Positions 26,488 through 35,927 of a stretch of 64,000 nucleotides of DNA are shown in pieces (the stretch's first letter is position 1; the number at the start of each line of letters is the position of its first letter). Source of the stretch: Brasilonema angustatum HA4187-MV1 (GTDB lineage: Bacteria; Cyanobacteriota; Cyanobacteriia; Cyanobacteriales; Nostocaceae); the NCBI GenBank assembly GCA_019359695.1, contig JAHHGV010000034.1:1-64000 (forward strand), written 5' to 3'. The translations under genes and the position numbers were made by a program. The notes beneath the pieces are model-generated. The model was not told where the DNA came from. It made no database searches and worked only from the letters and a program-made list of their open reading frames with translations.

Positions 26488-27114
26488 TCAAAGATGTGAT
26501 TGATAAATAAGTTTCACAGAATCAAGGAAATGCTGTGTCTCAGGTTTCATAGTATTAAAACTCCCAGAACCTTCGCTATCAATTATATAGTTTCCTGATT
26601 CAAGCTGAGTCATCAACCAATTTAGAAATGACTCAAAATCATCTCCTAAAACAAATTTAACGTCCTCATCTCTACCAAAATTTATAATTTGCCCCACTCT
26701 ACCCCTCTCTCCTGGATCAAAATCTATGCCTATGTGGTTTCCACCCCAATCGTGAACAAATGGAATCCACTTCTTGTTGATATATATTTCTTTTACTTTT
26801 CCAGGTATATGAGATTTACCGCCAATGTCCTCATTTATTGTCTCATGTTCATCAATTATGTCTGACCATGTTTTCCACTGCTCAAATATTCCTTCCAGAG
26901 AAAGAAATTCCAGACCATAAAAAAGTCCGGTAGTCTTACCCTGCTGACCATTATGCCACTTGTAAAATTTTCTAAATGACATTGGTAGCTGAATTCCTAT
27001 TTTATCTTCTAAAGATTCAATTTCGCTTTCAGTCGCTCCAGGGTTCAAATCCGCCAACACTTTCGGCAGATGCTCATTAAACCATGTTTCAATTCTATTT
27101 AGTATCTCTTTCAT
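26488..27114 (-). CDS. SMI1/KNR4 family protein
   Basis: A 208-residue SMI1/KNR4 (SUKH superfamily) protein. Markers are LNPGATESEIESLEDKIGIQ, LPMSFRKFYKWHNGQ with the LP..f..fl..hNG core, IPFVHDWGGNHIGIDFDPGE and FLGDDFESFLNWL-like sequence. In bacteria many SUKH proteins are immunity proteins against polymorphic toxins, but lone copies are common in cyanobacteria. No toxin gene lies next to it. It converges on the TonB receptor with only 5 nt between stops. Confidence 0.85.
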   Translation of the reverse strand: MKEILNRIETWFNEHLPKVLADLNPGATESEIESLEDKIGIQLPMSFRKFYKWHNGQQGKTTGLFYGLEFLSLEGIFEQWKTWSDIIDEHETINEDIGGKSHIPGKVKEIYINKKWIPFVHDWGGNHIGIDFDPGERGRVGQIINFGRDEDVKFVLGDDFESFLNWLMTQLESGNYIIDSEGSGSFNTMKPETQHFLDSVKLIYQSHL

Positions 27115-27399
27115 ATCTTCATCAGCAGAAAGTGGTTTGTTAGTTTGCGCTATTTGCGCTCTTTACGGCTTGCTCCAACTTATTGACTTTAATTGACACT
27201 ATAGTTGGAGAAACTATTAAAAAGATTGTCAGTAGTACAAGCAACAGAATACTCAAATGATGTTTGATTCGCATAAACTATAGCCGAAGTGCTACACGTC
27301 GCGTACCTCGACTCAATCCCAACCATAACCGTGATTTTGCTAAATTGCCCCTGATAAGAACGATGTTCACACTTTCCCATTTAGGTTAAAATTTCCAGT
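27115..27399. other. Intergenic region, no gene seen
   Basis: About 285 bp between divergent genes. It presumably holds the promoters of both, but no clear boxes were recognised. Confidence 0.4.
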
Positions 27400-27696
27400 A
27401 TGAGAGCAAAAATTGAAAACGATGTGCTTTTTCTTCACCACGAGGATGTGCCAGAGTATAAAAAAGGCGGTTCCGTGGTGAGGAATAGTTATTTTTGGGC
27501 GTTGCGTTCAATCGCTGGTAGAGCTTCGCGTTATACTGATTGGGAATATGAGCCTGAGGTTTGGTTCGCATTGACGCGGATGCTGTTATCCTTCGCTGAA
27601 TCTGGATACTTAGGATTAAAAGAAACTGTGCTGGAGTTTCCTCTATCTCAAGGGGCAATTCCTGATGTGCTGCGAGATGTTTCCACTTGGGAATAG
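27400..27696 (+). CDS. Hypothetical protein, 98 residues
   Basis: Unrecognised, but it looks like a real soluble protein: MRAKIENDVLFLHHEDVPEY, SYFWALRSIAGRASRYTDWE, VWFALTRMLLSFAESGYLG. The last 12 residues (PDVLRDVSTWE) recur as PDVLRNMSTWE at about 28035-28068, showing that the gene end and its downstream DNA were duplicated. The start ATG is unambiguous. Confidence 0.65.
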   Translation: MRAKIENDVLFLHHEDVPEYKKGGSVVRNSYFWALRSIAGRASRYTDWEYEPEVWFALTRMLLSFAESGYLGLKETVLEFPLSQGAIPDVLRDVSTWE

Positions 27697-27817
27697 ATAG
27701 AACTGGAGGCGGAGCCTCGGAAAATTCATTTTCAGGCTGAGTCTGTAAACAAGGAGAATGTAGCAACCTTTACAGAGAAACTTAATATTAAATTCATTCC
27801 AAAGTATAGAGATTAAA

Positions 27818-27848
27818 GGTGCAAAACTAGCTATGCTAGTTTTGCACC
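27818..27848. repeat. 14-bp hairpin, copy 1 of a duplicated segment
   Basis: GGTGCAAAACTAGC / GCTAGTTTTGCACC with loop TAT. It has no T-run on the plus strand. Partner of 28204-28234. Confidence 0.85.
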
Positions 27849-28029
27849 CCGGCAAAAAATTAGACCTCTTGCAAAAGTGAGATTTGACGAGGTTCTGTTA
27901 AGAGTTAAATGTTCATAATTTCCTGTTAAGCGTTCACTGTTCCCTGTTAAGCGTTCCCTGTTCCCTACTTCTGCAAGAAGTCTATTAATCTACTGGAGAG
28001 TTATAGTTATCCAAAAAATTGACGTTTTA

Positions 28030-28264
28030 AAATACCTGATGTGCTACGAAATATGTCAACTTGGGAATAGGATAAAACTGGAGACTGAGCCTGGTGAAAA
28101 TTCATTTCCAGGCTGTAGCCCAAGAATGAGGATAACGGGAAGAATGTAGCGCCATTTACAAAGAAACTTAATATGACATTCATTCCAAAGTATATATGTT
28201 TAAGGGGCAAAACAAGCTACGCTTGTTTTGCCCCCGTGCCAAAAATTTAATAGATTGGAGAGTT
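28030..28264 (+). repeat. Degenerate second copy of 27655-27870
   Basis: From PDVLRNMSTWE and its stop through AAATTCATTTCCAGGCTG and AAACTTAATAT to the hairpin, this matches the tail and 3' flank of the 27400 gene. The two copies are about 370 bp apart, with TTCCCTG heptamers between them (27905-27970). Confidence 0.8.
28204..28234. repeat. 14-bp hairpin, copy 2, with compensatory changes
   Basis: GGGGCAAAACAAGC / GCTTGTTTTGCCCC with loop TAC. Relative to copy 1, two base pairs differ and both arms changed together, so pairing is kept. Confidence 0.85.
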
Positions 28265-28522
28265 ATGAATAAAAGCTCTGAAGAATACAATCAGTTTATT
28301 GAAGAATACGAGAAAATGTTAGAGCACTATGCACGTTGTTCACAACATCTTACAGCCATAAAAACTTCAAAAGACCCAAATACTGGAGTCGCCGCACTAT
28401 ACGAAAAGGCTCTACAAGCACACATAAATGCCACAAAATCATACAAAAATTTACTTGCAATCTATAAAGAGTTACTCCATAAATGGCTTTTAGTAGCGCA
28501 ATCCTATCAGAAAGATGAATAA
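28265..28522 (+). CDS. Hypothetical helical protein, 85 residues
   Basis: Not recognised. All-helical appearance, with MNKSSEEYNQFIEEYEKMLE and AHINATKSYKNLLAIYKELL; no membrane segment. ATG at 28265 is preceded by GGAGAG at a good distance, so the longer open frame from 28196 is not used. It ends 1 nt before the truB stop on the opposite strand. Confidence 0.6.
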   Translation: MNKSSEEYNQFIEEYEKMLEHYARCSQHLTAIKTSKDPNTGVAALYEKALQAHINATKSYKNLLAIYKELLHKWLLVAQSYQKDE

Positions 28523-28523
28523 T

Positions 28524-29423
28524 TTAAATAGGCTCGAATACCATTTCAGGAATGAGTAGCTTGTCTTTCTCTGAATTTACAAGTTTACCTATTCCTAAAA
28601 AGTGCCCATCTTCATGGTAAACTCGTAAAAGCTCTAGTAAATTTTCTAAAACATTGAAAGTTATAGGAATACGTTGACCTTGACACCATTTCTGTGCTGA
28701 TGTTGGTGGTAGGGTGATAAAAGGAAGATGCTGTAGTGGTGCATCAGGAGCAAGGGGTTGAAATGTCCCAGCTTGCAGCTGTGCTTCTAAGTCAGTCAAG
28801 GTGATGCTATTAGCAAGGTGAAACCCACTGCTTTGTGTTCGTGTTAAAGCAGCGAGAGTTCCACCAGTTTGTAAGATTGTTCCTAAGTCACGGGCGATCG
28901 CCCGAATATATGTTCCCCCACCACAGGCGATCGCCACATCCAATTCCGGAAACTCCTCTTCACGCCAGTCCAAAATTTCAATTTTAAAAACCTCCACTAT
29001 CCGCGCGGGTACTTCTACATCTTCCCCTTTGCGTGCCAAGTCGTACAAGCGTTTTCCTTGGACTTGAATGGCGCTGTAAATTGGAGGAATTTGTTCAATT
29101 TTGCCCACAAATTGTTGCAATGCAGATTTTACTGCTTCTAAACTTAACCCGGTGCAAGGTTGTGAGGTGATGACTTCACCTTGCAAATCATCGGTTGTTG
29201 TACGCACACCCAAACGAATTGTCGCTTTGTAAGCTTTTTCTCCTGGAAGATATTGTAATAGACGAGTTGCTTTTCCAAGAGCGATGGGTAACACTCCTGT
29301 TGCTGCAGGATCTAAAGTTCCTGCGTGCCCGACTCGCTTGAGACGCAAAAATTTGCGTGTTTTGGCTACACAGTCGTGGGAAGTCCAACCGAATGATTTG
29401 TTGAGATTGAGGAAACCTTGCAT
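28524..29423 (-). CDS. truB: tRNA pseudouridine(55) synthase TruB
   Basis: Makes pseudouridine 55 in the T-loop of tRNAs. Family landmarks: [19 protein letters not shown] at the N-terminus, [18 protein letters not shown] with the catalytic Asp, [18 protein letters not shown], and [15 protein letters not shown]. 299 residues with the usual C-terminal PUA-like remnant. ATG at 29423; the upstream 160 bp hold a repeat that serves as terminator for the next gene upstream. Confidence 0.95.
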   Translation of the reverse strand: MQGFLNLNKSFGWTSHDCVAKTRKFLRLKRVGHAGTLDPAATGVLPIALGKATRLLQYLPGEKAYKATIRLGVRTTTDDLQGEVITSQPCTGLSLEAVKSALQQFVGKIEQIPPIYSAIQVQGKRLYDLARKGEDVEVPARIVEVFKIEILDWREEEFPELDVAIACGGGTYIRAIARDLGTILQTGGTLAALTRTQSSGFHLANSITLTDLEAQLQAGTFQPLAPDAPLQHLPFITLPPTSAQKWCQGQRIPITFNVLENLLELLRVYHEDGHFLGIGKLVNSEKDKLLIPEMVFEPI

Positions 29424-29496
29424 ATGAGTTCTGAATTTTGATTTGGCTTTTTTGATGATTACTATGTTTTATATCAAGTTCGCCTAATTACTTACA

Positions 29497-29565
29497 ATAA
29501 AAAACCTCACCCCTATCCCCTCTGGTGAACTCCAAAGAGGGGTGCCCGGAGGGCGGGGTGAGGTT
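29497..29565 (-). terminator. Repeat-derived terminator of the DMT gene
   Basis: On the minus strand AACCTCACCCC (29565-29555) pairs with GGGGTGAGGTT (29513-29503) around a G/C-rich insert and is followed by TTTTTATT. The sequence belongs to the AACCTCACCCC repeat family that is frequent in cyanobacterial genomes. Confidence 0.75.
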
Positions 29566-29587
29566 CATCGAAGGGAGTAAGTTTTGG

Positions 29588-30505
29588 TTAACGAGTTTTT
29601 CCTAAGGCGATAGTAACCGAACCTGTGACAACTAAAACGGCTCCTATGATTCCGAGAGCGGAAATACTTTCCGGTAAGATGAGAGTTGGCATTATGACTG
29701 ATACAATCCAAACTGATATTAAAGTAACAATAGGAGCTAATGCCGAAACTGCACTAACACGTGAAGCTTCCAAATGTTCTAAAGATTCAGCAAAAGCACC
29801 ATAAGCAATGAGAGTATTAAAAGCACAAAAAAGTAATAACCCTAAATGGAAAAGATTGAGTTGAAGAATTGCTTTTGGGTTAGCAAATGGAGTGAATAAC
29901 AAAGCACATCCTGCATAAATCATGAGCATGATGCTAAAAGAAGATAAAGATTGCAGTAATTGCTTTTGTGCCAAAGCATAAAAAGTCCAAGTGGCTGCAC
30001 CAAAAACAATCAAACCACTACCTAGAAGATATTGACCATGAGCTGTCACTAAATTTTTTAATTGTTCGTGAAAAAAGAGAGTGAATCCTACAATAAGAAT
30101 CCCTACACCAATCCACTGAAGTAGAGTATAGCGTTCTCTAAAAAGAAATAAACCACCAAAACCCATAAGTAGGGGAGCCAACTGAATAATAACTTCAGCG
30201 TTAGCGGGTGCAGTCAGTGCTAAACCTTGCGTGAAAAAAATATAGTTCGCTGCTAAGCCAAGAGTGGCAATTACTAGCAATATCCAAGAAGTGGAACGCA
30301 ATCTTAAAAGCGGTGGTAATTTTCCTCGCCATCCTAAATAAACAGCTAACAACACAAACGATACCAAAAAGCGAAACCAAATAATGGTGTAGACATCAAG
30401 TACTTTCAGAGTTACAACCAAGGCGATCGGTAGAATTCCCCACAAAAAAACGGTCACTAACGATAATGCTAGACCCAAACGCCAGCGACCGGAAGTTGTA
30501 TGCAT
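29588..30505 (-). CDS. EamA/DMT family transporter
   Basis: A 10-helix drug/metabolite transporter of 305 residues with two EamA repeats (about 15-150 and 165-295). Conserved features are the VFLWGILPIALVVTLKVLDV start, the acidic/basic pattern IIWFRFLVSFVLLA in helix 2, FTQGLALTAPANAEVIIQLA, and the second repeat's LEHLEASRVSAVSALAPIV. It should export small metabolites or amino acids across the inner membrane. ATG at 30505; TTATTAG heptamers lie just upstream. Substrate unknown. Confidence 0.9.
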   Translation of the reverse strand: MHTTSGRWRLGLALSLVTVFLWGILPIALVVTLKVLDVYTIIWFRFLVSFVLLAVYLGWRGKLPPLLRLRSTSWILLVIATLGLAANYIFFTQGLALTAPANAEVIIQLAPLLMGFGGLFLFRERYTLLQWIGVGILIVGFTLFFHEQLKNLVTAHGQYLLGSGLIVFGAATWTFYALAQKQLLQSLSSFSIMLMIYAGCALLFTPFANPKAILQLNLFHLGLLLFCAFNTLIAYGAFAESLEHLEASRVSAVSALAPIVTLISVWIVSVIMPTLILPESISALGIIGAVLVVTGSVTIALGKTR

Positions 30506-30572
30506 TGTAGTTATTAGTTATTAGCTATTAGTCATTAGTCATTAGTCATTAGTCAAAAAAGAAATGACTAAT
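30506..30572. repeat. TTATTAG / TCATTAG heptamer tract
   Basis: Six or more heptamers (TAGTTAT, TAGTCAT) separate the Eis-like gene from the DMT gene, with an inverted stretch GACTAATAACTAA at the left end. Confidence 0.8.
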
Positions 30573-30581
30573 AACTAATTT

Positions 30582-31763
30582 TTAAAAGAAATCAGCCATC
30601 CAAGGAGATGCCCCAGCAAATATTTGAGTCGCTGCAAACCTTGCTGTATCTGTAGCATCAAGTCGTCCTGCAAGTTGCAATTGTTGCGGGGTAAATAAGC
30701 CTGTGTAGAGAGGTGCTAATCCTCTAATATCTAGCTTCATTTCGCCTTTTCCTCCACTGGTAACTTCACCGCGTCCATTGGCAACAGACAGAATAAATTT
30801 ACCATTATTTTCAGCGAGTAAGTCATCTTGGATTTCCAAGTGCAGTTCTGCTTGAATTCCTGGTGGATAACCACGCTTTTCTAGCGCTTTGACTACATTA
30901 ATCACACGCAGCATCCAATAGCTAGTAGACTTTTGCTTGGCGGTTTGCTCTGGTAAGAGTAAAGTTAGAGATTCCGTAGCAGAACCTTTCCATTGCACAT
31001 TTTGAATTTGGGAGCGATGCTTGGCAAGAAAACTCCAAAAAGTTTGTGCTGCAGCTGTTGTTAAAACTGCCCAATCTCTGATTCGTATAAAAGAGCCATC
31101 CTGGTTTTGGTGCTGGCTGAAGATGATGTAGCCTTGGGGTTGTTCTGCACAACCAATAACATAGGCGTAAATTGCTTCCTTCTTATCTGATTTGAATATA
31201 CCCTGCCAAATGCTTTGATGTCGCTCTAAGAGTCCATTGTTGAGTCTTGCATATTGCTGATAGAGTTCACGAAAGATTTCATGATCACCTGCTACAGCAC
31301 CAACAGGTAGTGGCTCTTCCTTCACTAAGATGCTTTGAGTAGGAACTTCCCAAATAGAAGAGATACCCCCCTGTTCATACCCTGCTTTTCGGTATAGGCG
31401 TTGAGTCGCTGGATAGAGAGTAGAGATCGGTACTCCCTTGGCGTGGAGTTCTTTAACAGTGTGCTTCATCATTGTTAATGCTGCTCCACCTCCGCGATGT
31501 TCCGGAGCAATACCTACTGCAGCTATTCCCGCCATAGGTACACGTTCACCACCCCACCACTGAGGCATCAGGATAATCCCTAGTCCACCAGCAACTTCCT
31601 CACCTGCACGAATAACACGGAAGTTTTCTAAACCAATGGAGTTGAAGAAAATTTCGCTCTCACCTGACGACATGAGAAAACACTGCTCAAGAATATTCCC
31701 CAGCCGCTGAATGTCCTCTTTGATAAGTTGGCTGTATTCAAATTTTGGCGTCATATTGTACAC
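30582..31763 (-). CDS. GNAT family N-acetyltransferase, Eis-like
   Basis: A 393-residue protein with the three-part Eis layout: an N-terminal GNAT domain with the acetyl-CoA loop IAPEHRGGGAALTMM, a second divergent GNAT domain (about 150-285), and a C-terminal SCP2-like domain (GGKGEMKLDIRGLAPLYTG). Eis-type enzymes acetylate amines such as aminoglycosides or lysines; the natural substrate in cyanobacteria is unknown. The start is taken at 31763 (MYNMTPKF); ATG at 31754 is equally possible. It is co-directional with the DMT exporter. Confidence 0.85.
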   Translation of the reverse strand: MYNMTPKFEYSQLIKEDIQRLGNILEQCFLMSSGESEIFFNSIGLENFRVIRAGEEVAGGLGIILMPQWWGGERVPMAGIAAVGIAPEHRGGGAALTMMKHTVKELHAKGVPISTLYPATQRLYRKAGYEQGGISSIWEVPTQSILVKEEPLPVGAVAGDHEIFRELYQQYARLNNGLLERHQSIWQGIFKSDKKEAIYAYVIGCAEQPQGYIIFSQHQNQDGSFIRIRDWAVLTTAAAQTFWSFLAKHRSQIQNVQWKGSATESLTLLLPEQTAKQKSTSYWMLRVINVVKALEKRGYPPGIQAELHLEIQDDLLAENNGKFILSVANGRGEVTSGGKGEMKLDIRGLAPLYTGLFTPQQLQLAGRLDATDTARFAATQIFAGASPWMADFF

Positions 31764-31938
31764 CCCCTAACACGAATAAACTACAAATATACTACAATAA
31801 CCAGTCGTGTTAGCGCCTCACCCAAAAGGTTTACCCAAATAAAGGAAGTTTTTTAGTTTTTGAGGAATTCACAAAGCAACACTCAGAATATTTCTACTGA
31901 CACAATACGGGTAAGAAACTTTTTCTTTACAAGCAATC

Positions 31939-32712
31939 TTAACCTGTAATATCCATCCCCATACCATTAAGACGACTTAGAAAAGTACGCAGGCGATCGC
32001 TTTGAGGATTCGAGAGAACTTGGTGAGGCGATCCTTGTTCTACCACAACACCTTGATCCAAAAAGATAACTCGATGCGCCACCTCACGGGCAAATTGCAT
32101 TTCATGAGTGACAACGACCATCGTCATACCCTCTGCTGCTAATTGTTGCATGACTTGCAACACTTCACCCACAAGTTCCGGATCTAAGGCGCTGGTTGGT
32201 TCATCAAAAAGCATAACTTGGGGATTCATACACAAACTGCGGGCAATAGCGACTCGTTGCTTTTGTCCTCCTGAAAGTTGTTCTGGATATGCAGATGCTT
32301 TGTCAAAAAGTCCAACTTTTTCGAGATAAAGTCCTGCCAATTGTGCACTTTCTTTCGCTGATTTCCCCAGCACTTGACGCGGCGCAAGTGTCAGATTTTC
32401 TAGTACGCTTAAATGAGGAAACAGGTTAAACTGCTGGAAAACCATGCCGACTTGTGTTCGCAGTTGCCGTAGTTGCCTGTTGCTAAAATTCGGTTGTGAT
32501 ACCTCAACATTGTTGACTAGTAAACGTCCAGAATCAATAGCTTCCAAACGGTTGAAGCAGCGGAGCAAAGTACTTTTGCCACAACCAGAAGCACCAATGA
32601 CTGCAACGACTTCTCCTCGTTCTATCTTGCCAGTAATTCCCTTGAGAACTTTTAGTGAACCATAACTCTTTTCAATATTTTCAAACAGAATTGCAGGGGA
32701 GGAATTGTTCAT
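31939..32712 (-). CDS. Polar amino-acid ABC transporter ATPase
   Basis: A 257-residue GlnQ/HisP-type ATPase that energises amino-acid uptake. Walker [11 protein letters not shown]-loop [13 protein letters not shown], signature [17 protein letters not shown] and Walker [15 protein letters not shown] are all present, plus the H-loop VVTHEM. The periplasmic binding protein at 33100 is divergent from it and a permease lies at 42711. The three parts of one importer thus seem scattered over 11 kb, or they combine with other subunits. Confidence 0.93.
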   Translation of the reverse strand: MNNSSPAILFENIEKSYGSLKVLKGITGKIERGEVVAVIGASGCGKSTLLRCFNRLEAIDSGRLLVNNVEVSQPNFSNRQLRQLRTQVGMVFQQFNLFPHLSVLENLTLAPRQVLGKSAKESAQLAGLYLEKVGLFDKASAYPEQLSGGQKQRVAIARSLCMNPQVMLFDEPTSALDPELVGEVLQVMQQLAAEGMTMVVVTHEMQFAREVAHRVIFLDQGVVVEQGSPHQVLSNPQSDRLRTFLSRLNGMGMDITG

Positions 32713-33027
32713 TTTCTATGTTTATTGAACTACAGATGATTCTAGCTAAACACTCTGATACAAGAAAAGATAAAAGTTATGCTAGTACATATTTGAAGTT
32801 ATTTAGTTACTATATGGAAATTGATTGTCCGCTTCTGTAGTAGTGTAGGGTGGGCACTGCCACTAAAACCCAAATATAGTGGGCAGGATCTGACTGGCAG
32901 TGCCCAACGCCAGATGCTTTAAGCCGGGAAACCCGTCCAACGCACTGGCTCCCCTACGTGTGTTTCTTAAAATTTGATTTTTAGAACATATAATTTCTGT
33001 TAACAATTATTTCTTTGGCAAAAAACC
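32713..33027. other. Divergent intergenic region with inverted repeat
   Basis: GGGCACTGCCA at 32852-32862 and TGGCAGTGCCC at 32895-32905 form an 11-bp inverted repeat of the GTGGGCAGTGCCC family. GCCAGATGCTTTAAGCCGGG onward is another small repeat. Promoters of the flanking genes should lie here. Confidence 0.6.
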
Positions 33028-33099
33028 ATGTTCCAGCCAAAAGCGACGCGATCTGCGCTCCGCGCAGCAGCGAAGCTATCGCGCAAAGCACCGGCCCTA

Positions 33100-33936
33100 A
33101 TGACGCGATCGCATTTCATAAAATATTTCTTAACTGGTTTAGGTACGGCTGCGATTTTGTCAGCTTGTGAAAATTCAGGCAGCAATACTAGCAGTACTTC
33201 TAAGGGTAATTCACAAACAGCTACAGCAGGAAAAACAATTAAAGTTGCCACAGAACCTGCTTTTGCGCCCTTTGAGTCCAAAGGTTCGGGCAATGAACTC
33301 GTAGGCTTTGATATTGATCTGATCAAAGCAGTGGGACAAGCAGCTGGATCCACGATTGAGTTCCAAAGTCTGCCATTTGATGGTATGATTCCCGCACTTC
33401 AGGCAAATACCGTAGATGCAGCCGTCAGTGCTATAACTATCACACCGGAACGAGCGCAGACAATATCTTTTTCTCGACCTTATTTTAAAGCAGGGTTGGC
33501 GATCGCAGTCCGTCAAGACAACACAACTATCACCAATCTAGATAGTCTCAAAGGCAAGAAAATTGCTGTCCAAATTGGCACAACCGGATCTAAAAAAGCC
33601 AAAAGTATCTCTGGTGCTCAAGTTCGGGAATTCGATTCTACCCCTCTAGCTTTGCAAGAACTGGCAAATGGTAATGTGGATGCTGTGATCAACGATGCTC
33701 CTGTAACTTTAGATGCGATCAAGAGTGGTAACATCAAAGGTCTAAAGGTAGTTGGTCAACTGCTCACCGAAGAATACTATGGTATTGCCTTGCCGAAAAA
33801 TTCTCCCAACCTCAACGCCATCAACACAGCTCTTGCAAAGATAATTTCAGACGGTACTTACGCGCAAATTTACAAGAAGTGGTTCAATGCAGAAGCGCCG
33901 AAATTACCAGAGACTGCGCCAGCTTCTAGCTCTTGA
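33100..33936 (+). CDS. Amino-acid ABC transporter substrate-binding lipoprotein
   Basis: A family 3 periplasmic binding protein for basic or polar amino acids. The signal ends LSAC at Cys23, so it should be lipid-anchored. The binding fold starts TIKVATEPAFAPFESKGSG, GFDIDLIKAVGQAAG, FQSLPFDGMIPALQANTVDA, and ends YAQIYKKWF. ATG at 33100 is preferred: the open frame from 33028 encodes a small palindromic repeat (GCGATCTGCGCTCCGCGCAG). It is divergent from the ATPase at 31939, with which it probably works. Confidence 0.9.
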   Translation: MTRSHFIKYFLTGLGTAAILSACENSGSNTSSTSKGNSQTATAGKTIKVATEPAFAPFESKGSGNELVGFDIDLIKAVGQAAGSTIEFQSLPFDGMIPALQANTVDAAVSAITITPERAQTISFSRPYFKAGLAIAVRQDNTTITNLDSLKGKKIAVQIGTTGSKKAKSISGAQVREFDSTPLALQELANGNVDAVINDAPVTLDAIKSGNIKGLKVVGQLLTEEYYGIALPKNSPNLNAINTALAKIISDGTYAQIYKKWFNAEAPKLPETAPASSS

Positions 33937-33942
33937 GGATGA

Positions 33943-34371
33943 GGCAGTGTCGCTTGGTATGGCGTGTTCAACATGGATACGATCGCGGCTCAGGCGAAAA
34001 AGGCCAAACCCATGTCGCGTGACGTTCCCGAAGCACCCGAGTGGCAATTGCTGGGCTGCTTTGCTAACGAGTGCAAACCGAAACAAATTGCAGCAGCGAG
34101 TCCAGTCACCTATGTTGACCGCAAGGATCCGCCGATGTTGCTGATCGTCGGGACAGAGGATACGACGCTGCCGCACCAGCAAACGCTGGAAATGGCTCAG
34201 AAGTTGAACTCGGCCGGCGTGAAGCACGAGCTCATCGTGCTGCCCGACGTCAACCACAGCTTCATCGGGAAAACCCCGGAGCAGACACGTGATGCCAATC
34301 TGAAGGCGCTCGCGGCCACCTTCAAGTTCATCGACCAAACGATCGGCAACGCCCAGAGTGCAAAACGTTGA
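33943..34371 (+). pseudogene. C-terminal fragment of an alpha/beta hydrolase, foreign composition
   Basis: Reads GSVAWYGVFNMDTIAAQAKK, then SPVTYVDRKDPPMLLIVGTE with the catalytic-type Asp in GTEDTTLP, and HELIVLPDVNHSFIG with the catalytic His. This is the last 140 residues of a BD-FAE/esterase-type hydrolase; the nucleophile elbow is missing. It begins seven nt after the binding-protein stop with no start of its own. The DNA is visibly richer in G+C than its neighbours (GAGCTCATCGTGCTGCCCGA), which suggests transfer from another phylum. Confidence 0.75.
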
Positions 34372-34446
34372 TAAGCGTAGACGCTTTGCGGCTTGCCGTA
34401 AGGCATCGCTTTAATATCGTGTTCGGTTAAAGACTTATCATTAAGA

Positions 34447-34482
34447 CCGCAGAGGTGCAGAGGTGCAGAGGGGCAGAGGGGA
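34447..34482. repeat. GCAGAGGT/GCAGAGGG tandem repeat
   Basis: Four or five imperfect octamers of the CGCAGAGG family, also seen inside thrB. Confidence 0.8.
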
Positions 34483-34559
34483 AGGGTTTTTAAGCTTAAT
34501 GCATAGATTCGGGAATTATAACTAATTAGCCGAACTTGATATAACTCCTGAAAAGGCAA

Positions 34560-35927
34560 TCAAACAATAAATTTTTGTTCTTCCGTTGATTCACAAATTA
34601 AGGTTTTTGATACTTGCGTGCTTAACACGATCATGATTACTACAAAATACAACCATAGAGATAACCACAGAATCTGATTACTACGGGTGTACCAAGCAAC
34701 AAAAGCCATCGGGATAAATCCTAGACTAAAGGCGCTTAAAGCCGTATTACGCAATAATTTTCCTTCCTTTAAACCAATAAAATATCCTTCTAAAACAAAA
34801 GAAGCAGCTAGTGTTCCTAATATTGGAATTAGCCAGATAACATAACTTTGAATCTCGTTAACAACTTCAAGATTATTGGTAAATAATCCAAAGATAAATT
34901 TAGGAAAGCAGACAAGAGTAAAAGCTAAAATGGACGACAAAAGTAAGCTGGTTCCAATTGATAATCGAATCAAAGATTTCATTAGCTGATAGTTCCCTTG
35001 ACCTTTAAAGATACCAGCAAAGCTGGAAGTAGCATATCCAAATCCTTGGATGATGTAAATGCTGGTGTCAATAATCTTCAATAGCAGCCCGTTTTGTATC
35101 AAGATAGCTACCCCAAGGGCTGAACTTAAATTAGTGAAAATCAGTAAAGTCGAAAGAAACGACAGATATCGAATCAATAAATTTCCAATAAAAGTAAAAG
35201 TTGCCTTAAATGCTACCCAATTCCAGATCTGAGAAATTGTCGATAATAGAATTTTCCTGGGAATTTCCACAAACACAATTATCAGTCCAATTGTCAATGC
35301 TAAATACTGACTAACTGCGGCGGCTATTCCAGCACCTGCGCTTTCCAAACCTAATTGAACAATAATTAAATACGCTAGTAAAATATTAATACCGTTGACT
35401 ACGCAAGACAAAAGTAAGTTAGTAAAATTCTTTTGCTGTCCTAAAAACCAACCAATCAGAACATAGTTTAGGGCAACTGCTGGTGCGCCCCAGATACGAG
35501 TATTAAAGTAAGCAATTGCTGCATCTTTAACTTCAGGAGCAGGATTTAGAAGCGCAAACCCAACTGTTTGCAAAGGAAACTGCAAGACTACAATTAGAAC
35601 ACCAATACTCAGAGCAACTATGCCATTTCGATATAGGGTGAGAGCGATCGCTTGTGAGTCATCCTCTCCCACTGCTTGAGCTGTCATAGCATTAGTTGCA
35701 GAACGTAAACAGGGGAACAATTGGTATATATATTCAAATAAAATTGTTGCCAGAAGGACACCAGCTAAATTGTCGATATCTGGCAATTTACCTAACAGAG
35801 CTGCATCAACTAAACCCACCAATGGGATAATCAGGTTGGAGAGGATATTGGTAATTGACAACAAATAAAACTGAGGGATGAAATCCTCTGTAGAGACAAA
35901 GAGTGTATCCGTTTTTGTCGGGTTCAT
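34560..35927 (-). CDS. MATE family efflux transporter (DinF-like)
   Basis: A 455-residue, 12-helix multidrug and toxin extrusion transporter. The N-lobe begins FYLLSITNILSNLIIPLVGL with VDAALLGKL, followed by the typical CLRSATNAMTAQAVGE and the C-lobe LLLKIIDTSIYIIQGFGYAT. It is the last gene of the minus-strand cluster that starts with aminodeoxychorismate synthase at 40327. Its ATG touches the stop of the oxygenase gene, so both are translated from one mRNA. It probably exports the product of that cluster; this is inference from position. Confidence 0.88.
   Translation of the reverse strand: MNPTKTDTLFVSTEDFIPQFYLLSITNILSNLIIPLVGLVDAALLGKLPDIDNLAGVLLATILFEYIYQLFPCLRSATNAMTAQAVGEDDSQAIALTLYRNGIVALSIGVLIVVLQFPLQTVGFALLNPAPEVKDAAIAYFNTRIWGAPAVALNYVLIGWFLGQQKNFTNLLLSCVVNGINILLAYLIIVQLGLESAGAGIAAAVSQYLALTIGLIIVFVEIPRKILLSTISQIWNWVAFKATFTFIGNLLIRYLSFLSTLLIFTNLSSALGVAILIQNGLLLKIIDTSIYIIQGFGYATSSFAGIFKGQGNYQLMKSLIRLSIGTSLLLSSILAFTLVCFPKFIFGLFTNNLEVVNEIQSYVIWLIPILGTLAASFVLEGYFIGLKEGKLLRNTALSAFSLGFIPMAFVAWYTRSNQILWLSLWLYFVVIMIVLSTQVSKTLICESTEEQKFIV

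Noticed and set aside
27189-27380. 63-codon minus-strand frame
   Set aside because: No family, no ribosome site, lies in a divergent promoter region.
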